From Oryzias latipes (Eukaryota; Chordata; Actinopteri; Beloniformes; Adrianichthyidae), in assembly GCF_002234675.1 (NCBI RefSeq), contig NC_019866.2, positions 25,521,031 through 25,585,030 on the forward strand: a stretch of DNA of 64,000 bases, in the 5' to 3' direction. Positions 33,165 to 46,500 of this stretch are shown piece after piece (the first letter of the stretch is position 1; each line of letters starts with the position of its first letter). The notes under the pieces were generated by a model that was given only the letters and a program-made list of their open reading frames with translations, made no database searches and was not told where the DNA came from. Made by a program: the position numbers and the translations under genes.

Positions 33165-34229
33165 GGCCGACAGTGAGCGCGCGGACAGGTGAGGGGCCCC
33201 TCCCCGTGCGCTCACCTCACAGGGAGGGGCCTGCGCTCAAAGGAGGCGGGGACGGGGCACCTGGCAGGTGGGAGCAACGGTTGCAGAACTTTCGGTTTCC
33301 CTTTTAAAAAAAACAAGACTTTCAAGGTGTGAAGCCGAATAGAAACTGTAAACTGGAGTTGTGTGGATCTTCTGTGATTTCAGATCCACAGATTGACACA
33401 AGACTGACATGATTGACAGGATCCACTCACCAATGGAAACATCTGGACGATTGTCCAGAAAGGATTAAAAAGGTCAATCTATTTGGTGCCATTTCAGTTT
33501 TGTAACTTAAATATATATAATTTGACGTTTTCATCATTTCATCTGAAGGAGGGCTTTCAAACATGACAAACATAGAAGTTCAGCTCAGGAGATTCTGGGT
33601 TAACAGCTTTGGTCAGATTCTGACGCAGCAGAAGGTCCATCCAGTAACATTAATGCTGGGAGGACTCAGTTATTCTAACTTTACTGTATTTATCAGAATA
33701 TGAAGGTTTTTTTTGTTTTGTTTTTTAAATAAAAGACTTTAAATTTTCTTTCTGCATTTTGACACCTTGTGTTAACCATGAATATTAAGCTTTTTTTTAG
33801 TCATTGGGACTCAAACGCACCGTAATGATGGAACATTTTAGGATTTTTATCTTTATCTATCAAACTCTGCACCACTGACTCAAGTCTTGACTGAAAAAAA
33901 AAACATTTCTACAAATTTTCCAAAGAGAACAACTGAAAAATGCCACGGTCCCGGGGATTCAAACCTTTGCTGGGACTCTCTCAGTGACTCCATGTTGTCC
34001 GTTTCTTCTCCTCCTCCTCGAGATGACTGGAGTCCAGCTGTTGAGCTACACTGACTGGACCACACACTCGTCTAAAGAAGACCTTCCAGACCAAAGACGG
34101 GACGGCCAAGGAGCTCAGAGACAGAACTGTGGCAGGAAGGTTCCCAAAGACTCTCTGCAGGTCTCTGTGTTCCTAGAGCCCCCAGAATCCTTCAGGGGAA
34201 GAGGTGATCATCACCTTAGATGTTCAGAA
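33165..34229. other. intergenic DNA, TMEM238-like 5' flank
   Basis: 33165-33290 is GC-rich and probably holds the TMEM238-like promoter. The rest is A/T-rich and featureless. Confidence 0.4.
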
Positions 34230-34700
34230 GGTCATCATGAAGCTTCGACCATCATAGAATCCACCATCACGGTGTGGTACGCTGGAGCCACAGCCAGGGA
34301 CATCAACAGACTGCAGCGTATTGTGCGCTCAGCTGAGAAGGTGATTGGCTGCAGCCTTCCATCTGTCCAGGACCTCTACGTCTCCAGAACTCGGGGAGGT
34401 GCAGGCCGGATAGCAGCCGACCCGTCTCACCCTGGACATGGTCTACTGGAGCCCCTCCCTTCAGGCAGGAGGTTAAAGTCCATCGGGACCAGAACCTCAC
34501 GACACAGGAACAGTTTCTTTCCCTCTGCAGTCAGACTCATGAACACTTTTTAACTCCTCCCCCTTAAACTTCACTTCTATGTCCAGTCAGTCACCAGTCC
34601 ACTACCTGCACCTTGATCATCCTCAGTTTGCACTACTTATTCTATTTATTGTTCTGACCACTGTGTCATTTTTTATTTTGCTTACTGTTGTTCATTTTTT
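34230..34700 (+). mobile_element. LINE reverse transcriptase 3' end, truncated
   Basis: Encodes TIIESTITVWYAGATARDIN and SAEKVIGCSLPSVQDLY then the PLPSGRRLKSI...FFPSAVRLMN tail. Same family as the minus-strand element at 58478-61930 (IIESTLTSSITVWF, SAEKVIGCHLPSLQD). Followed by an A/T-rich 3' UTR. Confidence 0.82.
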
Positions 34701-35099
34701 CTATTCTTATGTTTTATGTCACACATTAGCAGCAAATTCCTATTCTGTGAAACTGCTCTGTTCACTGAAAATGGCAATAAACACTGGGAGGAAACGTTTC
34801 AGGTCGTGAATCAGATAGATTGGACCTGGACACAGATGGAGGGTTAAAGCAGCGTAGAAAAGGGCTTTAGAGTGGATTCCTTCATCAGAGACAGGAAAGG
34901 GAAAGTTCCAACTCTGCCACAGCAGGTGATCCACTCCAGGCTGCAGAGGTGATGGCAGGGTTTTGATGTGACACCCGTAGATCACCACAAACACTGTTCT
35001 ACCACGGAAATATGACACTAAAAAACAGAGACGTGAGAAGAACTTCAATCTATGTTACTTCAAATAAATTAGTTTTTATTTTAAAACTCCTTAAAGTAC

Positions 35100-35670
35100 A
35101 TTACTCAATAAGTTGGAGTTGTTATTTCCATGAGTGCTTTTCCTATTTGGTATTTCAATGAAACGCAGAAAACTAAAATAAGAGAAACACCACTTTCATT
35201 CATTGGACATTTATTACCCCAAACATTAGGACAATAATAAAACCCAACCATGGACCGTGTCAGCAGTTTGTCCTCCATTGGCTGCAGTGACAGCTGGACC
35301 TCGGCGTCTCCTGCTCCTCACTAACCTCATGATGTTCTGAGGCGGTCCACTCTTCCACAAGTTCTACATGCGGTTCCGTGAAATGATGGTCTACGCCGAC
35401 CATCATGTGTGTGAGGTGACCCTCATCATCCGTGAACAGGTAGGTAGACCGTTGCTGCATGGTCCAGGTCACATGGTCTGTACTGCAGACGGCGGTGTCT
35501 TGGTGTGGGTGGAGTCACCTGCAGCGGTCGTCTCTCAGTCCAGTCAAAGCGGTGGAGTCGGTTCTGAATGGTTCCTCTGGAGCCCCCAGTACCCCTCCCA
35601 TCTGGTAAACGGGCCTGCAGCTGTGTGGCGTTTGCTGAACCAGGTCAGAGGTCAGAGGTTCTGGTCATGG
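35100..35670 (-). mobile_element. Tc1/mariner-like transposon remnant
   Basis: The left 35110-35300 is the inverse of the end at 8300-8530 (CCAAACATTAGGACAATAAT, GCAGTTTGTCCTCCAT, CAGCTGGACCTCGGCGTCTC). No intact transposase. Confidence 0.7.
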
Positions 35671-35684
35671 TGGTGGTCTGTCAC

Positions 35685-35831
35685 GGGGGGGGGGGGGGGG
35701 GGGGGGGCTCCTCTCCTGGGTTTGTCCCAAACTCTGACGGTAGTTCAGAGTCTTAAACCAAGTCTGCTGATGACACTTGGAGACTCACCAAGTCCCCCTG
35801 CAGCACCTGCCTGCCCCCCCCCCCCCCCCCC
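35685..35831. repeat. poly-G (23) and poly-C (18) tracts 106 bp apart
   Basis: G run at 35685-35707 and C run at 35814-35831 on the same strand; they could pair into a G-C stem. Confidence 0.9.
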
Positions 35832-36161
35832 ACCCAACCTGAAGGCGCTGTGGTCGGGTGGAGCTGCTCGCCGTTCAGCGGCGTGTTCATGGCTGTTAGG
35901 AGGAGGAGCTTGGAAGGACTTGGTGACTAAATCAGCTGTTTAGACCCACACAATGCTGACTTGATGAAACACTGAGACGCTTTTTCTCCTGGAAGCTTTT
36001 GGCTCCAATCAACAACCTGAAGACAGTGAGACCATCATGTCTGTCTGTCACCACAAACAACTGTCCGGAAAACCACATCCACACACTTCTGGCTACATCC
36101 TCAGCTTGTTGGGAGTGGCGGGAATCCCCTTTGATGGGTTTCTGGAGAACAGCTGGGAGGT

Positions 36162-36164
<3 letters not shown>

Positions 36165-36195
<31 letters not shown>

Positions 36196-36305
36196 AGAGC
36201 TGCACACGCAACAGGAGAGAGAGGCCCCAGGCGGGATTCATACCACCGCCTTCTCCGTGAGAGGCAAGAGTGCTGACCGCTACACCAGCACCACCACCGC
36301 TACAG
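36165..36305 (-). repeat. GA microsatellite and tRNA-headed SINE fragment
   Basis: (GA)n at about 36167-36195. On the minus strand 36210-36300 reads TGTAGCGGTCAGCACTCTTG with B-box-like GGTGGTATGAATCCCGCC, a SINE head. Confidence 0.55.
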
Positions 36306-36309
36306 CTTT

Positions 36310-37591
36310 TTCTCATCCATCCAGTCTTTAATGCTTTTATTGCATTAGAAGTCATTACTTGTTGCTCAAAGGAACTTTGTTTGGGGAAGAATTTCTGCTG
36401 AAATGTTCATTAGAAAAACCAAGAAGGGAGGAAATCTGGAAAAGCTGGAATGTTATTATCAGTCCCAGAGTTCCAGTCCGTGACCAAACTGTGACGTCAT
36501 GTAAAGACGTCCGTTCCAAGGTCAAGTAACTTGACCTTCAGAGGATCAACACATGATTAACGTCACTAAAACTGACGGCAAACGTTCTGATCTAGATGAT
36601 GCAGCCGTTCCTCATCCATCTCTACAGTTTGGATCGACTTCCAATCACATCTAGTTTGGTTTCTGCATTTGAGGCCTTCAGCTCTGAAAACGAACCACAA
36701 ACCAGATTCTGACATTTATTCACATTTTTCATTTCAATACGGACTCTAAGTCTGATGAATTTTGCCTTTTCAAGACCAGAAACTTTGGAGAGAAGAGGAC
36801 GGTAAAGGAATTTCTAAGCTGGGAGGGGCTTCCTCTCATGACATTCACAGGACGGCGGCTTTTATCCATCGCCATAGAAACCATCAAGGTAGAACAAAGG
36901 AGCCACCATTTCCTGTTTTTAGTCCGTGAAAGCCTGAACCTCATCTGTGAGGACCGAGACCCTGGTCTCAGGAGGACCAGGTGAGCTCGGGTCCGGACCC
37001 GAGTTCAGGTGAGCTCGGGTCACCTGTGAAGTCCCGGTTCAGGTCGTCTCTCAGCTGCTGTGAAGAAACCGAAGCAGAACTTCTCCAGAACAAAGTTCAG
37101 CTCCAGAACAGACGCTCTAATAAGGACGAGTCTCGTTTTTCCCCAATTTGTCTTTTTATTGTCAGCCGTTTGTTTGAAGAAGACGTGAACACGCTCAGCA
37201 CGCCGTCAGAACGCCACACGGACTTCTGGGTAAAAAGCAAAGGAAACGTACACCCCAGAGAAGATTTTGGTTCCATGTTTTCATCTGAAAATCACCAACT
37301 CCAAGCAAAACCCTGGTCCACACGTCCACAAATATACTCTGTCATTCGTCATTTATGAAAAAATGAGAGAAATAATCTTCAAGAAAAAAGAAGAGTGGGA
37401 TTGTGGGATGGGGGGAGGGTGGGTGACCCCCAATGGCATAACAGAGCTCTCAATATGAGAAAGCTGCCTCCTGAGGACGTCGTTTGTTAAAAACAGCTGA
37501 ATCTTCAGCACGCTGCAGGGGGCGTGGCCGGCGCCACCTCCGCCTGGGGCAGTCAGGGTGGGAGGGACCGCTTCTGCTCGCCACGCCTCGT
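36310..37591. other. 3' flank of GSPT1
   Basis: Likely includes the GSPT1 3' UTR (minus strand). No other gene was seen. Confidence 0.45.
37155..37160 (-). promoter_or_regulatory. candidate GSPT1 poly(A) signal
   Basis: AATAAA on the minus strand about 430 nt past the GSPT1 stop codon. Positional evidence only. Confidence 0.35.
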
Positions 37592-40500
37592 TCAGTCCCG
37601 CTCTGCAACCAGCTTGAGAACTTTGCCGATGGCGATGGTCTTACCTGTGAGACACGGACAGAGCAGCAGTTCATCACTCAGAACCGGGCCGTTTGGTCAG
37701 AAGAGACCACCGGGTTTTCCCTGTGGACCCGTTTGCCCCCCCCCCGCCTTAGGACTGCATGAGGGGGCAGCTTCAGTGATGACCTGGAGGGCGGCGGGCT
37801 GAGGTGGAGGGTTTGCAGCCATCGTCTCCATCAGTCACAGGAAGCCCCCAGCAGCTTTACAAAAACGTCACGGGGGGGTTGATGCTCTGGATGCAGCGGT
37901 TATCGCATCCACATCAGTCCAAACCCCCCAGCGGGTGTTTCTTCCCTTTGTGACAGTGATGGCTGCTTGTTGGGCGTGGCTCTGGGTGAGCACAGAGCGC
38001 CAGCTCAGGGGGGAAAAGGGGGGGTGGCCTTCAGTGGACTCTGACAGGGAGGCTGAGGAGATGAGGGTGGGGGTCCAGCTAAGCCAGATTTCCACTGTGG
38101 GGGGGTTTTAGTGAGGAATGAACATTACGATGACCTTTCAAACTCTTAGAGTGTTGCAGACTTAAAAACGTCTCCAGAGCGCCTCACCTTCGTCCCGTAA
38201 GGTGAAGCGACCCATCTGAGGAAACTCCTTAAAGGTCTCCAGGCAGATGGTCCCTGCTGTGCGCAGACGAGCGATGCAGACCTGGTCCTGCTTGACAAAC
38301 CGCGGCCTGGTCTTGCTCTTCTCGCCCGTCTTCTTGTCCACCAGGCAGATTAAGGCCTGTGGGGAGCAGAAGGTCAGCCCCGCCCGCCGTGACCCGTGAG
38401 CAGCTGTGGTACAGGCGTCTTACCGTGATCTGCACTTCCTCAATGCAGGTGTGAATGTGGAGAACAGCGTTGTATCCCGGACAGATGATGGATTTATGTT
38501 CTATGATGACGATCTATGAACACAGAGCAACCTCCCTTTATTCTCAGGTCAGCCCACATCCTGTCTGCTGCTGACAGGGACACGGGGACAGAGCATGTAC
38601 TGCGGCACACGTGTGTTTACAGGGACCCGTCCTGTTCTTTAGAACAGTTCTGAATGACTTCAGTACAATCCAGCATTTATTCCACCATAAACGTCATTTA
38701 CAGCCCCGACAACGGCGTCTCAGCGGCTGGATCCTCGTCTTTAACATCCACTGATGTCACCAAATACAGACGGTTTTGGGCCGTGAAGCAAAGTCCAAGT
38801 CTTTATTCAGAAACCAACAGGGATTCTAGTTTACTGACCTGGAACGGGTCTCTGTGACCCACAACAATCTGACTATTACAGGTACTGATCTAGAGCTGCA
38901 CGATGTTATGCGATATTAGGGATCCATATTGTGACGATGATATAACCTGTGATAAATGAACAAATAGCCAAACAACTAAATCACTTCCATTTCACTGCAA
39001 AGGTTTGAGTCAAAATACCTGAAGTTATTCTCCAAATGACCCTCGTCTACATGGAGGCCAACATCTAACATAAAAGCTCCATCTGATTGGTCAAATGCAT
39101 GAATGGGTTTATTATTATTATTTAGCACATTTATGGTTAACCATTTATTGCGATTTTCGCCGACTTTTGCGATATGGATATTGCTCAGCTTGAAATGGCG
39201 AAAGCGATAAATTTGTGATAATTGTGCAGATCTAGACTGATACTACGACAGAGTGATGACACGCAGAAGGGATTGTGGAAACGATGCATAAACAGATCAA
39301 AACTATGAGACATGAAATCAGAAATATGAAGTTCTCAGGCATCACATGAAATCCTCTGAACGGAACGGAGGTCATAATGGAGACGGGTTTGGACCAAAAG
39401 ATGGACTCGTGTGTCTGTTAGTGAACCACAAGGATGCTTTAGAACTGGACTCATGTTCAACCAAAGTGGTTGAACTCCAGCTGTTCCAGGTTCAGACCCC
39501 ACCTGAGCGCCGCGCTCCGGACTCACCTGAGCATCAAAGGTGCGCCCCGAATGGCACAGGTTCTCTGCGTTGCATAGGATGAATCCCGGTAGGATCTCCT
39601 CCTCCTCGATGCCCTTCAGCCGGAGCTTGAGGTTCTCCCCAGGCCCGGCGTCGTCCGTCTCCACGTCATCAGACAGCAGACTCAGCACCTCCACAGTGTG
39701 CTGCAGGTTCAAACACAGCAGAGGAAAAGCTGCTGATCTACCGTCTCCATCCAAGGGGAACTTCTGATGAACCCCAAGGTTCTGGGCGGACTCACCCGGT
39801 TCGGCATCATCACCAGCTGCTGGGCTTTGCTGATGGAGCCCGACTCCAGCTTTCCTAGAATCACAGTGCCCATGTCCTGAGAAGACACGCAGACCAGCAG
39901 GTGAGGGGGGGAGGGGGGGGGGGTGTGCGTCAATAGGCGGACCACAGTCTCACCTTGTATTTATCTACGATGGGCAATCGGACCGGGCCGTCACTGGGGC
40001 GGTTGAAGTTTGGCAGACTGTCCAGGTGTGGAATGAATGGTAGACCTCTGCAGAAGCAAAGGCACACCTGTGTCAGGATGGAAACAGCCTGAAGGAGCGA
40101 CTCCACGCCCACCAGAGGACACCTACGTGTACCAGGGGCACAGGTCCGTGGGCTCCTTCAGGTTGGCCCCCGTCAGCCCAGAACACGGCATGAAGTGGAT
40201 GTCCTTCTTGGGGTTGAAGCCCACTTTCTTCAGGAATGGCACCAGCTTCTCTTTACACTCTTCATACCTGAGAATCAGACGTGAGTGAGCAGCGCCGGCG
40301 TCAGACTGTTGGGTTTTCGTGACACGGACTCATGAAGTCAGAACCAGAACACCTTTCAGACCCATTCAACACAATTTAAGACAACTTCATGCTTTATGAG
40401 GCCTGCTGTCCATTGAATAGGTTTTAGTCCTTTTAGGACATTTAAGGATCTGCAGCCATCATGATAATATTACTACCATGTACTACCGTGTACTACACCA

Positions 40501-43500
40501 TGCTATGGTCACTGAAAACTTCATGATACTCTTGAATGGTTCTGTTTAAGTTGGACCTCAACGGGGTGGTCAGATTTTCCAGATCCATTTTTTTAGAAGT
40601 AAATCTAAAGCTGAACGTCAGACTTTCTATATGCAGTATTTGACAAACACAAACATCTATACATCAAAGATGCTATTTTCTAAATCTCTGTTCATCCGTC
40701 TTCTTCTGCTCATCTTTGAACGTCAGTTAGCGCCCTGCTGCTTGTCTGAAGGCATTTTAAACTATTGCAGCATAGAAAACCCATCAGCACAGACTTATGG
40801 ACTCACAATAAACTAGTATTTGCTAGAATGAACCAGAGCTGTGGTCGCCGTCCAGCTGAACTGAACTGGTTGTTCACCTTTTGGTTTTTCCCGATAGGGG
40901 GCGCCACAGCGGTTTGGCAGAGTTTTTACGCCGGGCGGGCGCCCTTCCTGACACAACCCTGTACTTTCAAAGCACAGGGAGACCCAGATGAGCAGCAGCG
41001 TGAAGGGTCTCGTCCAAAGACCCACGCTGGATTTGTGGCTCATTTCACGCCATCAAAAGGTTTAAGTAAAAGTTCAAGTCAGAGCAAACCACAAATAATG
41101 GTAGCAACAGGATTTCTCTTTGATCTACTGACTCGCAACTTTGCTGATTTTCTGACTAGGAGCTCTAAAGTCCTCCTTTTTGAGAATACAATGACTCTGT
41201 TGTTCTCTCACTGGGGTGCGTGTCAGTGACATCACATACCTGACTGCAGTTTGTCAAATGCAGAGGCTACGGTTACAATTACAGACAACACCCAAACAGT
41301 GATTCTCTGGCTGCTTTACGGCTGCATCTGCATCTGCCCGATTACCACTTACTTATTAAACGGGACTGAAGAGACTTCAGTCTGGGAACCCCCCCCCTCA
41401 CCTCTCCAAGCTCCAGTTGACGGTTGGATCGTCCATCTTGTTTACCAGAACGATCAGGTGCTTGACCCCGGCTGTTTTAGCCAGCATGGCGTGCTCTCGC
41501 GTCTGCCCGCCTTTCTCAAATCCAGTTTCAAACTCTCCTTTTCTGGCAGAGATGACCTGCAGGGACAAAAAGCTGGACGTGAACTCTGTGTTGGGGCTGT
41601 GAGCTGCAGACAGACTCCACACAGGCATTAGGACTGTAGTCTATATGGATACCTGACATTTGGAACTTCAGCCTCCCCTTTAGGATTTCAGATTTTTATC
41701 ATTTAGATTTAGTTTTTCTTCACCGCTTTGGCTCTTTTATTGAAACAGGAAATCCATTTTTAACGCTTTAGCTAAAACTGTTTCTATGGTTCAGCAAAAC
41801 ACCGGATCATCCGTCTCCCAAAACACGCAACTCCTGTTTCAAAAGCAAATCTGTCTCCTTCAGATCCACAGAAGCCGCTGATGACTTTCACTACCAATGA
41901 CACGGGCTCATGTCTGTGACCAGGAAGTAGCCGCCGCCGCCGCAGCAGCTCCTCTCTCTCCAAACCCAGGTTTATGGGTCATTCAGCGTTCTGTGGTCCT
42001 GCAGATCCAAATGTTCAGAACATCACCAGGAAAATGGCCACCGATTATCGGCAGCATGCCCCCCCTTGTGATGCAACCACGCAGGAAGCAACGTGCAGCC
42101 TGCAACCAGCCGCTGCACTGGGCTGTTCTGCAGCCGTCTCTTCAGCAGCAGCATCCACTGCTTGGCGGGTTCTGTGACCCTGAAGCGTGTAGCCCTTCCA
42201 TCTCCAGGCTGAGAAAGACTCGTCTTCAGGGTTTAGGACAGGTGTGTGCGGCGGCAGGACACATTCAGCATTCTAGGACCCCTGAGACGTGGACCACCAG
42301 GTTCCCGTCATCCCACACAACGACAAACTGGGGCCAGTGAGGCCCAGCAAAGCCCTCATTGTCAGGAAGAAGATCTGAATAGAGTTTCTCAGCATCAGCC
42401 AGGAGTGGGGAGGTGGGGGCCACACCATTCTTATATTGCCCCCACGCTGGCCTGGGGCATCAATCGTGGCCTACGGGCCAATAGAATTGTAGCCACGACT
42501 TCGTCTTTTGGCCAGATTGGACGCCGCCTCGTCCACAAACACTCAGGTGGGGGTGGGGGGTCTGGGCTTCCTAGATTCTACTGGCAGGTTAATAGGCAAC
42601 AATCTCCCCCAGTGTATTTTTTGATGAACTTTAGTGATTGAGCCTTAAATAGAATAATGTGTTTATCATTTTTGCTGCCGTGCTGATTTAGATTTGTACT
42701 CATATTGGTATTGACCCCCCATGTTCCAAAGTGCTGGACATGCACAGCAGCCTCTTTCAGTTCAGTGTCTTCACTCACCAGGACAGCCAGGTCTGCTTGG
42801 GACGCCCCTCCGATCATGTTGGGAACGAAGCTTTTGTGACCAGGAGCATCCAGGATAGTGAAGTGCTTTTTATCCGTCTCGAAGTACGCCCGACCCACCT
42901 CCACCGTTTTGCCTTTGTCCCTCTCCTCCTGGTTAGTGTCTAAGGCCCAGGACAGATACCTGAGGACAGACGTCACACATGTGGGGGGCGCATGTTCTGA
43001 GGGGTCAGGGTTAGTGGCTCAGGCGGTTGAGCAGGTCGACCGTCACCGGGACGGTCACACTGGAGGCAGGGAATCGAACCGCCGACCTGCTCAACCGCCT
43101 GAGCCACTGCTGCCCCTAGTAAAAAGTGAAGTGGCGGGTAGAGCAATAGGAGGACAGTGAGGTCAGAGGGACAGAGGTGCAGCCTTTCTGAACCAGTCCT
43201 TTCCACAGAACCCAGAAAGAAAAAAGCCCCCCCCCAGAGAGAAAGACGTGGGTCAAACAGAAACAAAGCAAAGCGTACCAGGTCTCTCGGTTCTTCTCCT
43301 TTGCTTCTCTTTCATACTTCTCCAGAGTCCTTTTGTCCACCATGCCTGTCAGGTACCTTTAGTAGATGAAGTGAGTGCATTGCAGAAATGATGGGTCTGA
43401 ATCCGCATGAACGGCCAAAAACAGACATGCAACAGCAAAACCAAGTCACATGACATGACTCACATGATTTGTCCCCCAATGGTGGATTTTCCAGCATCTA

Positions 43501-46500
43501 GAAAGAAACAAACGGCTTTCAGAGATTTTCTCAACCCAGTAACTGTACTAATGAGACCTACATGAGTACCTAACTCACTGAACCCATCATCTCAGTGAAC
43601 CATCCTTTGCTTTCTACTACGCTGGACTCATGACAGCTTCATACAGCAGTGAAGACAGAACCACACGCCTGATCACGTGGTCAGTAGCTGCGTTTACACG
43701 GACAAAAGTAATCGGAATGAACGCCTGATCGGAAAAAAATGCGTCATGTAAACACGCCGTTCAGAATAGTCTGCCCCCATCAGACTCGTTTGGATCGGGT
43801 TATGTCGATAGTTGATCCCATCGTTGTTCGTGGAAACGGTTCATTCTGGTCGTGTGTCACTTCTGCTCTGGTTTAACGTTTTGGCTCCAGAGAAGCTTTG
43901 GAGCTCAAACAGGACCAACCGGCTGCTCCGCGGGGACCTCTGCACCTCGCCCCGCGGGCTCCTCGCTTCTCCCCAGAGAGAGGGCGCTGAGGAGGACTGC
44001 TTTGTGCCCCCCGACGATGTAAGGATCCAGCGCGGTCTGGGCCCGGCTGCAGGTGGACCGGTGGACCGTGTCTCTGAGCAGAGCAGCCGGACTTATAGCT
44101 TTGTGTTTGAGGGGAGGGGAGGATGCTTTGTTACGTGTGGAAGACTTCGGACTGCCATCCGTCCCGCAGCTCTATGTGAACAAGCAGCCGGACTCAGGAG
44201 AACCGGGTCTCCCGGTAGAACCGGGCAGAGCTCGGTCCGTCGGCTCACACAGCGGCTAGTTTGGGGCGGTGTGTGAGCTTAAAGCAGAAATGTGGCTCAG
44301 TCCTTAGAAACCGTTCAAACAATCACCTGGATTTGTGTTTCCAGTCGTGTCCCGACTACATAAAGGCTGATGTTATTCCACATATTTACGTTCAGCCAGG
44401 ATGCAGATTGCAGCGTTTCCCACATGGATTTATGTTCATCAAAGGCTAAATGTTGTTAGCACGTGTTAGCCTCTCTGAACCCTTCTTCCAGCTCCGTTCT
44501 TCCACAGAAAAAGCACGGATTAAAAATAAAATGATGAGCGAACAGCCGCTTCATAATATTCATCACATTAATAAAAGCACATTTAGAAGATCGTCTCGTA
44601 CATTACAGAGCTGCTGCATGAATGTATATGGCAGCTGAGTTTGTTTACATCAGGACTCATTTCCTCTTCCAGTATTTTCATCACTACTGCTCATGAAAGT
44701 GTGACCATGTGAACGTTTGTTCTAATCGGAAAAAGGTTTTCTGGCTCCATGGACACGGTTGGATTTTAATCTGACCGTTGATCCCATCGAGATATTTTGC
44801 ACATGGAACCACGACTAGTGACAAACATGAAATCAACAAAACAAAGTTTTCCGTCTGTGCAGCACGTTGATTCAAAGTGGATCTGCTCGGTCTTAGAGTC
44901 GTCTCTGGTTCTGACCTCCATGGACAGGCGTGTTCACATTTACTCACTTCGAGGTAAACCATCTTAGTAACGACTGACCACCATCATTAAACATTAACAC
45001 ACCCCTGGGAGAAGTTCACACCGCCTTTGGCAGCTGCTTCCAATGAAAAGTCCATGTGAATGTGTGGAAACGTGCGTTCACATCAGTTCATTGAAGGTTA
45101 AACCAATCAGGGACTCAGATTTGGTAGTGACACATGTGTAGCGTCCTTCATGATTACCAGAAGAGTAAACCGTTTGAAACTGATCATTTTGGTTCATGTC
45201 CAACTGGAATTCTGTGCCAACACGTCTGTCCTCCATCAGGATGACAGGAAAAGCCTGGAGTCAGCAGGTTTCCACCGCTGTGGCGTCACGCACCAGCCCT
45301 CCACCAACTACAGGTGGGGGCCGTGTGCCGGTACTGGGTAGCGACAGACCAGCGTGAACACCAGAGGCCAAATGAGAGTTCGGGAACATGCTTTAGGTGA
45401 GGGCAAACGTAGCGTTACAGTCGAGGCTCGTTGTGAGTGGACGGTAACGGGTCCCAATGATGTGGCTAGAGAAACGGGAACTTTGACCTCCATGGGGCGT
45501 GGTATGAGAAGAAACCACCACCGAGGCTTCATGACCTAATCGTGACTGTGTGGGTACTGGTTGTGGTTAGCATCTCTGTGTGAATGAAGCCCACATATGA
45601 AACGTTTTGACATAAACAGAAGACAAAGATGAGCTTTATGATTGGAGGATGAAACGCACTGCTGTTGTTTAGAGTCGTGTTTCTGTCATGTGTGTCCAAC
45701 GGCCACAAAGGCCTTCACTCTGGGTGTGACGGAGAATCACTAAACGCTTTTATCAGACTATCAGAGCACTGAACTGATGTGTAAATAGCTACAGTTGACT
45801 GACACCCTATGAAAAATGTTCTTTATCACCTTAACCAAAGCTAAAGAACATGAAAATGTCCATCAAACTGTCTACAAACGGAAAATGACTGGAAGGTTTG
45901 GACACAAAGGGAAGCAACTAAAGTGAACGTGTTGCAGCAACATCCTGCTGTCCTGCATGGGACATGTTGACATTTGAACCTGTGGCAACAGCAGCAACAA
46001 GCATCGGAAAGACGTCATTCATGTTCATTCCTTTGCTGAACCAAAGGCGAGGACGTCGGATGCACTGACCTACGTGTCCGATAAACACAACGTTGACGTG
46101 CTCCTTCTTTGGAGCGTCGGGTTGAATGGGGGGGATTTTAGGCACTGAGATTTCCTCCTCCTCCTCGAGGGTCTCTGGCGGCGTGTCTGTTGGAACCTCC
46201 TCCGGCCCCTCGTCGCCACCTCCCGGCTCTTCTTCGCTCGTTTCTACCTCTTTCTCGTCCCAGGTCTCTTCTGTGGTCACATCCGCCTCGCCGTTCTCCA
46301 CCGGCGCTGCAGGAGACAGAGGCGAGCTTCGGTACTCTACAGAAACATCAGCGCTGTGACGGATGAAACTACAGTCAAATGAAACTCAAAAAGGTGAAGA
46401 TGGTTTGCTGTCCTGCCTGTGACGAGGACATGTTTGTCACCCTTTCTATCAACGGGATCTTCTTCATCCTGGTGATAACTTTAAAGCTAAACGGCTACAT

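Noticed and set aside
40868..43110. Possible genuine tRNA genes from B-box-like sequences
   Set aside because: B-box matches here and at 700, 30500, 30960 and 36250 lack complete cloverleaf arms and are followed by SINE bodies.
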